A stretch of DNA of 64,000 nucleotides. Origin: Zanthoxylum bungeanum (Eukaryota; Streptophyta; Magnoliopsida; Sapindales; Rutaceae). Location of the stretch: the NCBI GenBank assembly GCA_019454045.1, contig SKCR01001880.1, positions 1 to 64,000 of the forward strand, read 5' to 3'. The translations under genes and the position numbers were made by a program. Of the stretch, positions 34,794 through 46,662 are shown one piece after another. The first letter of the stretch is position 1. Each line of letters opens with the position of its first letter. The notes below the pieces were generated by a model, which was not told the origin of the DNA, did no database searches, and saw nothing but the letters and a program-made list of their open reading frames with translations.

Positions 34794-37700
34794 TGTGGGA
34801 ACACATAAATTGGACGACGCATGTTGTTCCAGGCTCACGGCCTAGTTGGGAGTACGGAGTAGCCACGGGGACTAAACCGGAGAATAATGGAGTCGCCACC
34901 CGGTGTGAACCGAGAAAATGAGATTTAAGGCCGCACTCACCCCTCGCAAGGGAAGACCTCAAACCGTTGGGTTCAGAATGGTCCCTTACTTATGTCACTT
35001 GTAATGAAAGGATTTATGTAATAATTTAATCAAGTTTAAGTAACACTTATTTCCAAGAGTATCATGCTTCTAAATTCACATGTACAAGATAAAACTTACA
35101 CCTAAATTTACATACATTTCACATCTAAGATTGCATGCTTGAAAGTACATCAAAGTAGCAACGAACATACAACTTCATTGGCATATTATATTCCCGAAAG
35201 ACACAAGCACACACACTAACCAAACAAGCACACATGTGAGCACTTTTCCAAGTGGTACGTGGAATTGTATCCCAAGTACAGACCGCACTACCGTCCATTC
35301 GGAATCGGCTACGGAATTTATTTCTGGGTTTCCATCCGATATACCACAAGAAATAATACTCAAATGCTATCATGACATAGATATATGAATTGTAATACGA
35401 TACGTGAACCAAGACGAAGGAAGAAATTGATGTAACCAATGGGATAAACATGCTTTTCACTATGATGCGTACAAAGATAAGAATGACTATATGGGATTTC
35501 ATAATACATGCATGAATGGTATAGTTGGCTTTATGTGAGAGTTGTGAGTGTGTGCGTGAGTGCAAGGGGCTGTCGCATGAAGGGTTCAGTTTAGGGTTTT
35601 ATGCGCGCAGGTCAGGGGCATGTTTAAGGCAATTGGCGTGAGTTGGCTTATGGAGGCCGTGAGGTGCTATGTGGTGAGAGGCTTGTGGCGTGCTGTGAGG
35701 CGTGGGCTGGTGTGATGTGTTCTTTGTGCGAAAGAGTAGGGCTGCTCACGTGGGGAATTATGGCGTGTTAGGTGCGGGGGGCGAGCTGTGTGTTGGGGTT
35801 TGTGCGTTGTGTTCAGTGCCGTTAAGGCAGTGAGTTGAGAATGGGGAGTTATCGTGAGCATGAGGGGGCAGTTACGTGCATGGTGAATGGGTTTATAATA
35901 TGGTGAGTTGCCGATGGTTCATGGAGTGTAAAGGACAGGGGATATGGGTACACCAATGACAATAGGTCAAGCCAAGACATGGATAAACGATGCAATCAAT
36001 GGATGAAAGACACGACAAATATCGTTGTAAAGGTAGCCTTTTAGGCTTTTCTTTTCAAATGGAGACCCTTTTAATCCAACACAATAAGCCCATGCGCCTT
36101 TCATTACAATGCATACAAAGATAAAGATAACTATATGAAATTTCGTATACCCGATTGAACACATCTTACATTCAACCGACCATATATCAACCGGCGCCAA
36201 AGTATCATGGTAGGGATTTTAACCCCTCAAATAGGGGACCTTTAATCCGACTTACTAAGCCTATGCGCTCGATCATATCATGCATACAAAATAAAGACAA
36301 TCATATCAAACTTAGTATGTTCGATTGAACATATCTTATATCCAACCAACACACATCAACCAGCGCGGCAAAGCATTGTGGTAAAGGATTTTAACCCCTC
36401 CAATATGGGACCTTTAATCCGACTTACTAAGCCCATGCGCTCGATTGTATCATACATACAAAAATAAAGGCAATCACATCAAACTTAGTATGCCCGATTG
36501 AACATATCTTATATCCAACGAACACACACATCAACCGGCGCGGCAAAGCATTGTGGTAAAGGATTTTAACCCCTCCAAATGGGGGACCTTTAATCCGACT
36601 TACTAAGCCCATGCGCTCGATTGTATCATGCATACAAATAATGTGCGGAATTCAAATGACGAAAAATAAATAAATCAAAGCAATATAAAGCAAAAGAAAA
36701 TGTCGTTTACTCAAGCGGTACGTGGAGTTGTATCCCGAGTACAGATCATACTACCGTCCATTCGGAATCGGCTATGAAATTTATGTCCGGGTTTCCATCC
36801 GATATACCGCGAGAGTTGACACATCTCTCATTTTATTCCCAAGCCACAACATACAATATCGTAATCCATGCATATTTATCTACTCAAGGGCCACAACATA
36901 CAATATCTCATAATCCATGCATATTTATCTACTCAAGGGCCACAACATGCATTTCATCATAACAATCATGCAAGCAATACTCAATAAATAATACAAATAA
37001 AACAGAAAACGAATGTGGAAAATACCCTCAGGTCTAACCTTTTATGTCGACTTTCGAACTCACGTTTCACGGCCGTCGGAAGGGCTATCACACCGCAACT
37101 TTTCTGGTTCACTGGTTCGCATTTTACCTCGCTGTTTCGCTGCTCAAGCTACTATTTTGACTCCGTTTTGCTGCTGTTTCCTCGCGGTTTTGCTGTCGTA
37201 TTACTGGTCACTGTTTCAGGTGTATAGGGGACTGTTTTGGGTGTTTTTTGTGGGTTTTAAGTGCAGTTTTTGTGTGATTATTTAAAGGTTTATAAGTGCA
37301 GTTTTATGTTACTGGTTTAGGGATTTTAGGGTCTGTTTTGAGGGCTAATAGTAGTGCAGTTTTTCGGTACTGCAGGGAGGTTTATGGGGCTGTTGTTTTG
37401 GTGATATAGGGAGGCTTATGGGGCTGCGTTTTTGACGTGCAAAGGGCTGCTGTATTGGTGTATTTTTCGGTGATGTGAGGGAGGCTTGTGGGGTTGTTTT
37501 TTCGGTCAAGTAAGGGAGGAGATGAAGAGAAATTTGTTATATTTTTTGTGTAATATGCGTGAATGGAGAGCTTGGAGAGGGGGTTGGAAAATCTTTTCTT
37601 CTTTTTTTCTTGTGATGGGCGTAATTAGGATGAGAGGAATGCCTTGGAGAGGTGTGGTTTATATAGAGAAAGGCTAGGGCTTCACCTTGTCTCACAAGGA

Positions 37701-38338
37701 ATATTTGGCATTAAAGGGAGGATTTGATTTGGTATCCAACAAGGAAAAGATTAGATTGAGGGGGGACAAATTTGGTTCAAATTAGGAATACAATATATTT
37801 GATTGGTTAGGATTAGGCATGACATCTTTTTAATTTAGTATGTAATATATTTGATTTGTCCAAATTAGGTATGATTATATATTATGTTTTATTTAATTGG
37901 TAAATGGCTTAAATATTTTATTTAATTCAAATACATTATCTAATTATATTTTATCTAATATTTTATTTAATTTGGGTGTATTTTAGGGTGATTGGGTGTG
38001 TGGGCTTTTGTTGGGCGTTTGGGCTTGTTTGTTGGGTTTTTTTTTGTTTGACACAGGTTTGTGGGCTTGCGGGGTTTTTTGTCTTTATTGGGAAGAAAGG
38101 GCTTGCGGGGGTTAGGGTCAATGCAAAGGGGCTTGCGAGGATTTTGGGCCAGGAATAATTTTTAAAAAGGAAAACCAACAAGTAACCCGAAGCTAAACCA
38201 GTGAACTCAATCCGAATATGAGTCAATTCTGACTCCTCCCTTCCGACGTCCGTTTCACGCGACTTCCGCGACTTAAAAGGTAGTGCCTCCAACTGAGACA
38301 CATCATTGGGTTTCACATGCAAAAATGCAATGCCTACA
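34794..38338 (-). repeat. G1 5' LTR
   Basis: 3,545 bp. Starts TGTGGGAACACA and ends GCAATGCCTACA on the plus strand, then the ATTAT duplication. It holds the same ~172-bp tandem repeats (about 35985-36640). It also has a ~120-bp segment at 36857-36978 absent from the 3' LTR, within which a ~51-bp unit (CCATGCATATTTATCTACTC) is duplicated. Confidence 0.92.
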
Positions 38339-39097
38339 ATTATGAGAGAGAAAATTAATCTAGGATGAATTGCGGCAATAATTTATCTTGGATAAAATAC
38401 ATATATGAGAGAGAACGCGATTATTTGGAATAATCGATTAAATAATATATGGATATATAATTGAAATTGGATTTCAATGCATAATTAAAATTGGATTTTA
38501 ATTCGGGTGACCGAATTAATTTGGAATTAATTCTTAAGCGACTTTCGTAATATTTTACTAGGCATTATTATTTAATTAAAATTGATTTAATTGCATCGCA
38601 ACAAAAAATTCTTTAATCGGATTAAACGAACCTGAGCCCAAAGTATGTTGTATAAGCCAACTTGAATTTGAATTGAAAGTGGTGGGACCCACTAATTTAC
38701 ATCAACTTGTCACAAGTGTGATGGAAGTAGTTGGATGCATTTAATGCAATATTTCACACAACTAAAGCTTCTTGAACAAGTTTTGCAACATAACACACCA
38801 ACAACTTTCGAAAGTGAAAAAATCTCTCTCTCTTTCTTCTCAAGGCCGAGAGCCTCTTTATCTCTAAGGAAAATTTTGCTTCAAATTTTCTTTCTTGCTA
38901 GCACATAAGGAGTCTTGTGAGGTGATAGGGAAACTCACCATTGAGTTTGGAATTCATTTACAAAGCTTGGAGCTTCCAACATACAAAGAAAGTTTCGAAT
39001 TTCTTATCCGTTCATTGTAAGTATTTTCCGCAACTTACTTGGTTATTCACACTTGAATCAATGTTTAGAGACCTTTGCCATGTCTAGGACACTAACA
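38339..39097 (+). repeat. C2 LTR1, right part
   Basis: Resumes C2 LTR sequence with ATTATGAGAGAGAAAATTAA after the G1 insertion and ends ...TCTAGGACACTAACA, the C2-family LTR terminus. It contains the AGTCTTGTGAGGTGATAGGG stretch common to the C2 LTRs. Confidence 0.9.
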
Positions 39098-39098
39098 A

Positions 39099-39110
39099 TG
39101 GTATCAGAGC
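39099..39110 (+). promoter_or_regulatory. C2 primer binding site, first copy
   Basis: TGGTATCAGAGC one base after the LTR terminus: a perfect initiator-Met-type site. Confidence 0.93.
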
Positions 39111-39937
39111 GATGTCTAAGCATGATTTGAATCCAGGGTTATAAACTTTAATTTGTGGAATTTATGCTTGGAGTATGAAAAATCAAAATTGGTTGTTTGG
39201 TTGTGGTTGGATGATGATGAATTGGATTTGTGCATCATTGGATTTGTGAAATTGATTGGATCAAAAATTTCCCCAAATCTTAAGCCTTGGCCGAAACTTG
39301 AACCCTTAAATGCTCATGGTAATTTTTTAAATTTTAACAATTGGATATGTTAAATGCATGAAATGAATATTAATTATTGATTTAATTGGATTGAAATCAA
39401 AATTGAATGTTATTCTATGCAATTGCCGTTGAGTTTGAGCATGTTTATGGATGAGTTGATTTTGCTTCAATTTTTTGTTGGACATGAATTTGAAATTAAA
39501 GATGATTAATTAGATTAATTTATGTTTTGGAAATATTAGATTAATTAATTAATTGTGCCTATTGCACTTTAAATTGAATTAATGTGATTTTGGAATATTA
39601 TGTTAATTTAATTTGTTGTATTTGGGCTAATGGGCTTTGTTTGGCCAAGTATGGTTTTGGACAATTGGGTTGGATCCTATTGGGCCTAAAACCATTTCCA
39701 TAAAGTCCAAATATGAGTATTGCGCCTTTAAAATTTAATTGGGCCTAATGGGCCTAAATTGATTTTGTGGCATAGGGTGATTCCTATTTGGGCCTTGGCA
39801 TTTTGGGTTTGATCCATAATGGCCAAAGCCCATGACTAAAGAATTAATTGAAAGCCCATTGGACTTTAATTGAATTGACATTGGAAGCTAATTGGGCCTT
39901 TGAGACCCAATTGAATTGGATTTGGAATCCAAGTCTA
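39111..39937 (+). other. C2 leader, first copy, truncated
   Basis: Collinear with the second leader copy (51761-52577), including the TGGGCC/AGCCCA-rich part. It breaks off after AAGTCTAAAA and jumps into an LTR interior at 39938. The shared bases TAAAAG at the junction point to microhomology-mediated loss. Confidence 0.88.
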
Positions 39938-40714
39938 AAAGTCCATATGATTAGTACCGGATTAATAAGATATGAGATAGTATTAATCCATGAAAGTTTC
40001 ATTCATTAAATATCTCTAGTCGTAGTATTATCGAGACTGGACATCAATAATGCGGAATAGGCTAGTATTACACTTGTGCGCGTTATGGAAGCTTAACGAC
40101 ATAGTTCTCATATATTTAAGTATTGAATACTTATACAAGTGTGATAGGAGGTTCTGTTAGCCGTTTGGACGGGAAACAGCTTCGCTCTAGATAGACCCAT
40201 CAGAATCACATTGGTAGTATGACTATGTGTCTATAGGAATCCGAATCAGGGTAGGTGTATGTGGTCTTAACCTGAGACTTGCATCGCTAATACTTGCGAC
40301 AATCAGTATACTTTGGTTTGGGTCGTCGTCCGGAGCTTTAACAAGTTATGTGTACGCCTCTTTTGTGTTTATTGAGAATCATAGTGCACTAGGTGTGATG
40401 TCAAGATGGGAGTATCACTTCAGTCATATGGAAATGATGATCACGCAGGATACAAAACTAGTACTCAAATGCTGCAAACTATGGATAATATGGACAAGGT
40501 CATGATTATCGATTACGAGACTAGTTGCTAGTGATTCGAATATATACTTCGTACGGGGCAGACACAATTCCAGCCCTAGGCCTGCCATGTGAATCCGATA
40601 CTGGATCTTATTACGCAATACATTATATTCTACGCCTGATACATATTATATATTCCTCGTTGAATATTTCTGGAGAATTTGGTAGGCACAGTGCTTTTCT
40701 ATAAGCCAACCATG
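39938..40714 (+). repeat. C2 LTR2, left part, 5' truncated
   Basis: Begins GTCCATATGATTAGTACCGG, corresponding to 22500 in LTR1, so the first 134 bp of the LTR are missing. Runs to the C3 insertion point and continues at 50838. Confidence 0.9.
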
Positions 40715-42677
40715 TGTTGGAAATCTAATAACCATGTCCCAAGATCAAAAACAAGCTAAATATATATAAGAATGAACTACATTGAAGTAATGGCGGAACA
40801 ATACTACACAAAAACGGAATGAGGATGCAATGGATGAAACAAATGTTGCTCCTTTGTGCAGTGGAGGATTCGGCCAAGATGAAAAAGAAGCTCCAAGCAA
40901 AGTTTGATCCTTCCAAGCTCTAAGATGAGTTTCCCATAACACCTTGTATGATCCCTTGATGTTGCTAGCCAAAGTTGTGTGTTAAGAGTTCCAAACAAGC
41001 ACACTTTCTTCTTGTCTTGCCACAAAACAAATGAAGAATTGGAGAGAGCTTTGAGAGCTCACTGTTTCGGTAATTAGAGAGGGAGAGAAGGATTTGATTT
41101 TTGTCTCAAAAATCAATTTATATTTATGTCATAATTATATTAAATAATAATATACTTATGACACAAACCATGCAAAGACTTAGAGTGTCTAACACTCAAT
41201 TTCCATGCAATACCCTTGAGTGCTTTGTACACTATCTTCATGCAATACATCTTGATTAAATAATGCAAATAATGACAAGTGTCATGTGGGCCCCACACGT
41301 TTCCAAATGAAAGTGGGCCCACGTGCACTCACGCGTTCGGGTTCGATATTTCCGAAATACCGAGCTTACGTCGCGACGTTAATTAAATCGAATTTAAATA
41401 AATAATTGCGCCTAGCGAAATTATTATTTACGTCGCTAACGAATTAATTCTAAATTAACTCGTTTGCCCGAATTAAAATCTAATTTTAATTTCGCGTCGA
41501 AATCGAATTCCGATTATTATATCGAATATAATAATTTTACGATTAATTCTAAATTAATCGTTCTCTCTCTTTTTATAGTATTTTATCCAAGATAAAGTCT
41601 CTCCGTAATTAATCCAAGATTAATCGAGTTTGAATCATACGTCATCGCCGAATCTTCGGGAAGCGACCCAAGAGACCTCTAGATATGTTGGCAGTAAATC
41701 TGGTTGTCGAACTATTCGAACACGTACGTACCAAGTACTACGTTTTTACCGATTTACAAGACAAGGTTAGCTTCTAGCAAAACGCCATGCCTACCCAATT
41801 CTCTAGAAATATTCTTACTGGAATATTAGATCTATAACAGGCGTAGTATACCGTAGTAGTATAGTGTATATCGAACCAGTATCGGATGATCACATGTAAG
41901 GCCTGGGGCTGGATATGTGTCTGCCCCGTACGATACACATATCGGACATCAAGCAACCAGTCTCTTTGAATCGGATAATCCTGACCTAGTCATATTATCC
42001 CGATGGTTGCAACCATTATAGAGTACTAGTTCTGTATCCCTCGCGATCATCATCTCCATATGTCTGAAGTGATACTTCCATCTTGACATCACACCCAGTA
42101 CACTACAATTCTCGATAAACCCAGAAGAGGTATACACAGAACTCGTTAAAGCCCTGGACCACCAAACCTAAATTTTACCGATTGTCGTAAGTACTAGCGA
42201 TGCAAATCTCAGGTTAAGATCATATGCACCTACCCTGAAGCGGACTCCCATAGACACGCAGACATACTACCAATGGGACTCCGCGGGGTCTATCCAGAGC
42301 GAAGCTGTTTTCCGTACTATCGGTAAAACACAACCTCCTACCGCACTTGCATAAGTATCCAATACTTAAATATATGAGAACTATGCCGTTGTGCCCTCAC
42401 AACATGCACAAGTGCAGTACTAGTCTATTCCGCATTATCGATGTCCAATCTCGATAATACTACGACTAGGGATATTTAATGATTAAACCTTTATGGATTG
42501 ATACTGTCTCATATCATCACAATCCGGAACTAATCATAGGGACTTTTACCATTTATATATCAAAGTAATTAAATTACAAAACGGTAAAAGGCAATTTCAT
42601 TACTACATAGTTAATTTTGTACAATAATACAATATCATTTACAAAATAGTGACGCTATGGGTCATTACTGTCTAACA
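40715..42677 (-). repeat. C3 3' LTR
   Basis: Plus-strand ends TGTTGGAAATC and GTCTAACA; on its own strand it starts TGTTAGACAGTAATGACCC. Followed inside by the PPT (plus 42678-42688, ATCTCCCACTT). Near-identical to the 5' LTR, with small differences such as those near 40757 and 40785. Confidence 0.95.
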
Positions 42678-42691
42678 ATCTCCCACTTGGC

Positions 42692-44209
42692 CTATAGCCA
42701 GTCACTCAAGCATCTAATACCTGAACTATGTACATGTCGCTCAAACTTTTCCCGAGGAATAGCCTTCGTCAGCGGATCTGCAATATTATCCTCTGATGCG
42801 ATCTTCTCGATCTTCACATCGCCACGATGTATGATCTCTCGAATCAGATGGAATCGTCGAAGAACATGTTTGGATCGTTGATGAGACCTTGGTTCCTTAG
42901 CCTGTGCTATAGCCCCGCTATTGTCACAATACAATGGAACGGGCTCAGCTGCTAACGGAACTACTCCTAATCCAATTAGGAATTTACGAATCCAAACTGC
43001 CTCTTTTGCTGCTTCAGCTGCTGCAATGTACTCCGCTTCAGTTGCTGAATCGGCAACAGTATCTTGCTTGGAAGATTTCCAGCTCACTGCTCCGTTATTC
43101 AAGCAAAATATGTACCCGGTTTGCGACTTGAAGTCGTCTCTGTCGGTTTGGAAACTTGCATCGGTATACCCAGATACCTCAAGTTCTCCATCTCCATAGA
43201 TTAAGAAAACATCCTTAGTTCTTTTAAGATACCTAAGGATATTCTTAACCGCCATCCAGTGATCCTGTCCTGGATCGGCCTGATATCGACTGCACATGCT
43301 CAAAGCATAGGACACATCAGGTCGTGTACATATCATGGCATACATGATCGATCCGACTGCCGAGGCGAACGGAGTCCGACTCATGTTGTCTCTCTCATCT
43401 TGTGTTTTAGGACACATGTCCCTAGATAGAAAGACGCCATGTGATGTTGGCAACAGTCCTTTCTTGGACTGATCCATGTTGAATCTCTTCAACACTTTAT
43501 CAATATATGTACTCTGGGAGAGTCCAAGTAGCTTTCTAGATCTATCCCGGTAGATCTTTATTCCTAGAATAAAAGCTGCTTCTCCCAGATCTTTCATGGA
43601 GAATTTCAATGAAAGCCAAGCTTTCACCGACGTTAACATGGGAATGTCATTGCCTATAAGCAATACATCGTCGACATAAAGGACAATAAAAGTCAGTGCA
43701 CTCCCACTAACCTTCTTATATACACAAGGATCATCTACGTTTTGAATGAAATCATATTCTTTTATGACCTCATCAAAACGTTGGTTCCATGACCTCGATG
43801 CTTGCTTCAGTCCATAAATGGACCGATTTAACTTACAAACCTTGTTTGCAAGTCTTGGTGCGATAAAACCGTCAGGTTGTTGCATATAAACATCCTCCAA
43901 CAGGTTTCCGTTAAGGAAAGCGGTTTTAACGTCCATCTGCCATATTTCGTAATCGTAATATGCAGCTATTGCAAGCATTATCCGAATGGATTTAATCATG
44001 GCAACGGGTGAGAAAGTTTCGTCATAATCAACTCCAAGTTGTTGACGATACCCCTTCGCTACGAGCCTAGCTTTGTACGTTTGTACGTTGCCATCCATGT
44101 CTGTCTTCTTCTTGAAGACCCATTTGCATCCAATAGGCTTTACGCCTTCTGGTGCATCAACCAGTGTCCAAACTTGGTTGGTATACATGGAATCCATTTC
44201 GGCCTTCAT
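42692..44209 (-). CDS. C3 reverse transcriptase-RNase H
   Basis: 505-codon open frame without internal stop. The RT_2 (copia) domain starts VWTLVDAPEGVKPIGCKWVF. It has KARLVAKGY, DYDETFSPVA, MDVKTAFLNGNL, GLKQASRSWNQRFD and the catalytic YVDD in IVLYVDDVLLIGND. RNase H follows with YTDASFQ (first Asp), VSWKSSKQDTVADSATEAEY, LYCDNSGAIA and SKHVLRRFHLIRE. It ends ...ADPLTKAI and the C-terminal R-H-V-H-S-S-G. The upstream integrase is in another frame, so this is a fragment of a broken polyprotein, but the enzyme part itself looks intact. Confidence 0.92.
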   Translation of the reverse strand: MKAEMDSMYTNQVWTLVDAPEGVKPIGCKWVFKKKTDMDGNVQTYKARLVAKGYRQQLGVDYDETFSPVAMIKSIRIMLAIAAYYDYEIWQMDVKTAFLNGNLLEDVYMQQPDGFIAPRLANKVCKLNRSIYGLKQASRSWNQRFDEVIKEYDFIQNVDDPCVYKKVSGSALTFIVLYVDDVLLIGNDIPMLTSVKAWLSLKFSMKDLGEAAFILGIKIYRDRSRKLLGLSQSTYIDKVLKRFNMDQSKKGLLPTSHGVFLSRDMCPKTQDERDNMSRTPFASAVGSIMYAMICTRPDVSYALSMCSRYQADPGQDHWMAVKNILRYLKRTKDVFLIYGDGELEVSGYTDASFQTDRDDFKSQTGYIFCLNNGAVSWKSSKQDTVADSATEAEYIAAAEAAKEAVWIRKFLIGLGVVPLAAEPVPLYCDNSGAIAQAKEPRSHQRSKHVLRRFHLIREIIHRGDVKIEKIASEDNIADPLTKAIPREKFERHVHSSGIRCLSDWL

Positions 44210-44331
44210 GGCCTCTTGCCATAAAGTGGATTCGATACCCTGTATCGCTTCCTCATACGTAGCCGGTTCAGTATCCTCAATAAGATTAATATCTACATGA
44301 GGTGAGATCAGGAATCCATACCTCTCAGGTA

Positions 44332-45813
44332 TTACCCTGACTCTCTCCGACCTACGTAGTCCTTGTGTAATTGAAGATTGTGGTTCAGTCTCATCCTGGA
44401 TGGACTGTTCATGTTCCGTTCTGATTCATTGCCAGGAACAGTATCACTACGACTTTCATCGAGTTCTACTTTCCTCCCACTAACACTGCCATTTAGGAAT
44501 TCCTTCTCAAGGAAAACCGCATGTAGAGCAACAAATACTTTGTTCTCTTTTGGGTTATAGAAGTAATATCCTTTGGTTTCCTTAGGATATCCAACAAATA
44601 GGCATTTATCTGATTTGGGTTCAAGTTTGGTACCTTCCAAACGTTTGACGTATGCCCAGCAACCCCAAATCTTCAGGAATGAGAAACCTGGTTTCTTTCC
44701 TGTCCATATCTCATACGGAGTCTGTTCAACAGACTTTGACGGAACCCTATTCAAAATAAGAATTGCACTTTCTAATGCATGTCCCCAGAAGGATATAGGC
44801 AGCTCAGTGCGACTCATCATCGACCTTACCATGTCAAGCAAGGTACGGTTTCTCCGTTCAGACACACCATTTAATTGTGGTGTTCCAGGAGGAGTCCATT
44901 GTGAAAGAATACCATATTCTTTCAAGTAATCTTGAAACTCATTACTTAAGTATTCGCCACCACGGTCCGACCGTAATGTTTTAATACTCTTGCCTGTTTG
45001 TTTTTCAACTTCGTGTCGAAACTCTTTGAATTTCTCAAAAGTTTCCGACTTGTGCATCATTAGATACACATAACCATAACGTGATGCATCATCCGTAAAG
45101 GTTACGAAGTATCGATATCCACCTCTAGCCTGGCTAGACATGGGCCCACAAACGTCACTATGAACGAGGGCTAACAGTTCAGTGGCGCGTTCACCTTTAC
45201 CACTAAAAGGTGATTTAGGCATTTTGCCTAATAAACAAGATTCGCAGACGTCATATGAATTTGGATCAAATCCGTCCAAGTACCCACTCTTCGAAAGTGT
45301 GGATATGCGAGTCTTGTTGATGTGTCCCAGACGACAATGCCACAAATAAGTTTCTTCTTTTGGATTACTCATTTTGAGCCTTTTGTTTGTTATTTTACAT
45401 TTTGGAGATTTATTTATATTCAAAATATAAAGACCATTATTTGCATCAGCACTGCAAATTTCTGCATCATTCATATATAAATAACACCTGGTGTTTTTAA
45501 ATACAAAAGTGTACCCTGTTTGGGTTAACAAAGATACAGAAATAATATTCCTAGTTAAACTAGGAACAAAATAACAGTCATTTAGTTTAAGTACATGCCC
45601 CGAGGGCAGTTCCAAAACAAAAGTGCCTACGGCCCAAACAGCAACAGAAGTTCCATTTCCAACTCGTAGATCTACCTCCCCCGAAGCCAGTCTCCTGCTA
45701 TCATGCAGATCCTGCACATCAGTACAAATATGAGAACCACAGCCAGAAGCAGAATCAAAAATCCAATTTTTATTAAGACTAGAAGTAGTCATATTTATCT
45801 CAATAACAAACAT
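44332..45813 (-). pseudogene. C3 protease-integrase
   Basis: 493-codon open frame. Protease: I-F-D-S-A-S-G-C-G-S-H-I-C, where the family normally has D-S-G-C-x-x-H, so two extra residues lie at the active site. It is followed by VDLRVGNGTSVAV and LPSGHVLKLNDCYFVPSLTR. Integrase: WHCRLGHINKTRI...CESCLLGKM (HHCC zinc site), core D in LVHSDVCGPM, D in LRSDRGGEYLS, E in GVSERRNRTLLDM. Then FLKIWGCWAYVKR and KCLFVGYPKETKGYYFYNP. The C-terminal end runs out of frame before RT. The first ~30 codons overlap the nucleocapsid frame, so a frameshift lies near 45800. Confidence 0.9.
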
Positions 45814-46109
45814 ACCTGAGGCCGGAGCCTTGCCCGCCTGTATGTCCTCCTTATGTCCCTGTTCATGCGGCAGTCACGCTTCCAGTGACCTCTCTTGCCG
45901 CATTTCAGGCAAACATCTTGAGACTTGTCCCTTGGCTTCCCAGAAGCCTTTGTTGACTTGGCCTTGCCTTTGTTCTTATGCTTCTTCTTCTTAACACCCC
46001 CAGTTGCCTTGAGCCCAGCTTTCGGCGTTTGAGATGTTGTTGCAAAGTGCGCCTCGCGCTTGTTGCCTTTCAGAAGTTCTTTCTCTGACTCCTTGAGAAT
46101 TGACAACAC
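45795..46109 (-). pseudogene. C3 nucleocapsid (zinc knuckle)
   Basis: A Lys-rich stretch (V-K-K-K-K-H-K-N-K-G-K-A-K) is followed by a perfect CX2CX4HX4C knuckle, CLKCGKRGHWKRDC. This binds element RNA. It is the C-terminal part of gag but is separated from it by frame breaks at about 46106 and 46190. The reading frame is then lost into the protease. Confidence 0.88.
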
Positions 46110-46137
46110 AACTCTCCAAGAGTGTCATCCGAATTCA

Positions 46138-46662
46138 TCAGTTTGTAGTTGATGACAATCTGTTTCCAAGTATCGGGTAGTGACTGTAGAGAAGTACATC
46201 TATAGCCAGCTCAGACTCCAAGACTATACCCATATTAGCCAGTTCATCAATATCGGCTATCATTTGAGTCCCATGGACCTCAACAGAACTACCATCAGTC
46301 ATACGGGAGCGAAAGATTTTCTTCACTAACTCGTACCTCGCCATCCGCTTATTAGTGCGGTGAAGATCTTGCAATCTTGCCATCATATTATAAGGATCCA
46401 AGTCCCTATTTTGGCGACGAAAGTGTTGAGTCATTGAAGCAAGCATGATCGACTGAGCCGTGTCACAATCATCACTGTGAGTTTTCCATAACTCCAGCTC
46501 AAGTGGCTCAGTGGGCTTAGGCCCGAGAGGTCTTTGTATCGTATACAGTATCCTCTCCGCCCCAAGGACTATCCTTAGGTTCATTTCCCAATCAGCGAAG
46601 TTTATCCCCTTAAAGACATTGTCACCCATGATGATGTCTCGGACATTTACCTTGCTAGCCAT
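46138..46662 (-). pseudogene. C3 gag
   Basis: Starts MASKVNVRDIIMGDNVFKGI. The copia gag core (DUF4219/UBN2 type) shows FADWEMNLRIVLGAERILY, MLASMTQHFRRQN, DPYNMMARLQDLH, and YELVKKIFRSRMTDG. An extra base near 46190 shifts the frame after E-L-A-I-D-V-L-L, where the C2 copy continues with Q-S-L-P. The start was chosen because C2 begins with the matching M-A-G-K at 53968. Confidence 0.88.

Larger units (their letters stand above)
23429..38338 (-). mobile_element. Ty3/gypsy element G1, Tat lineage, complete
   Basis: 14,910 bp on the minus strand with both LTRs, PBS, PPT and a full domain series. It is flanked by ATTAT on both sides (23424-23428 and 38339-38343). Order on its own strand: 5' LTR, PBS, leader, gag, zinc finger, aspartic protease, linker, RT, RNase H, second (archaeal-type) RNase H, integrase, tandem-repeat 3' UTR, PPT, 3' LTR. 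The extra RNase H and the PBS TGGCGACTC... place it in the plant Tat/Ogre group. Frames carry several frameshifts, so it is probably inactive. Confidence 0.93.

Noticed and set aside
35125..35565. 146-codon minus-strand open frame in the G1 5' LTR
   Set aside because: The 3' LTR copy (23740-24180) breaks the same frame, and no domain is recognised.
38339..39937. Independent copia insertion
   Set aside because: The ATTAT duplication and the fit of its start to the end of 23428 show it is the continuation of C2 LTR1 and its leader.
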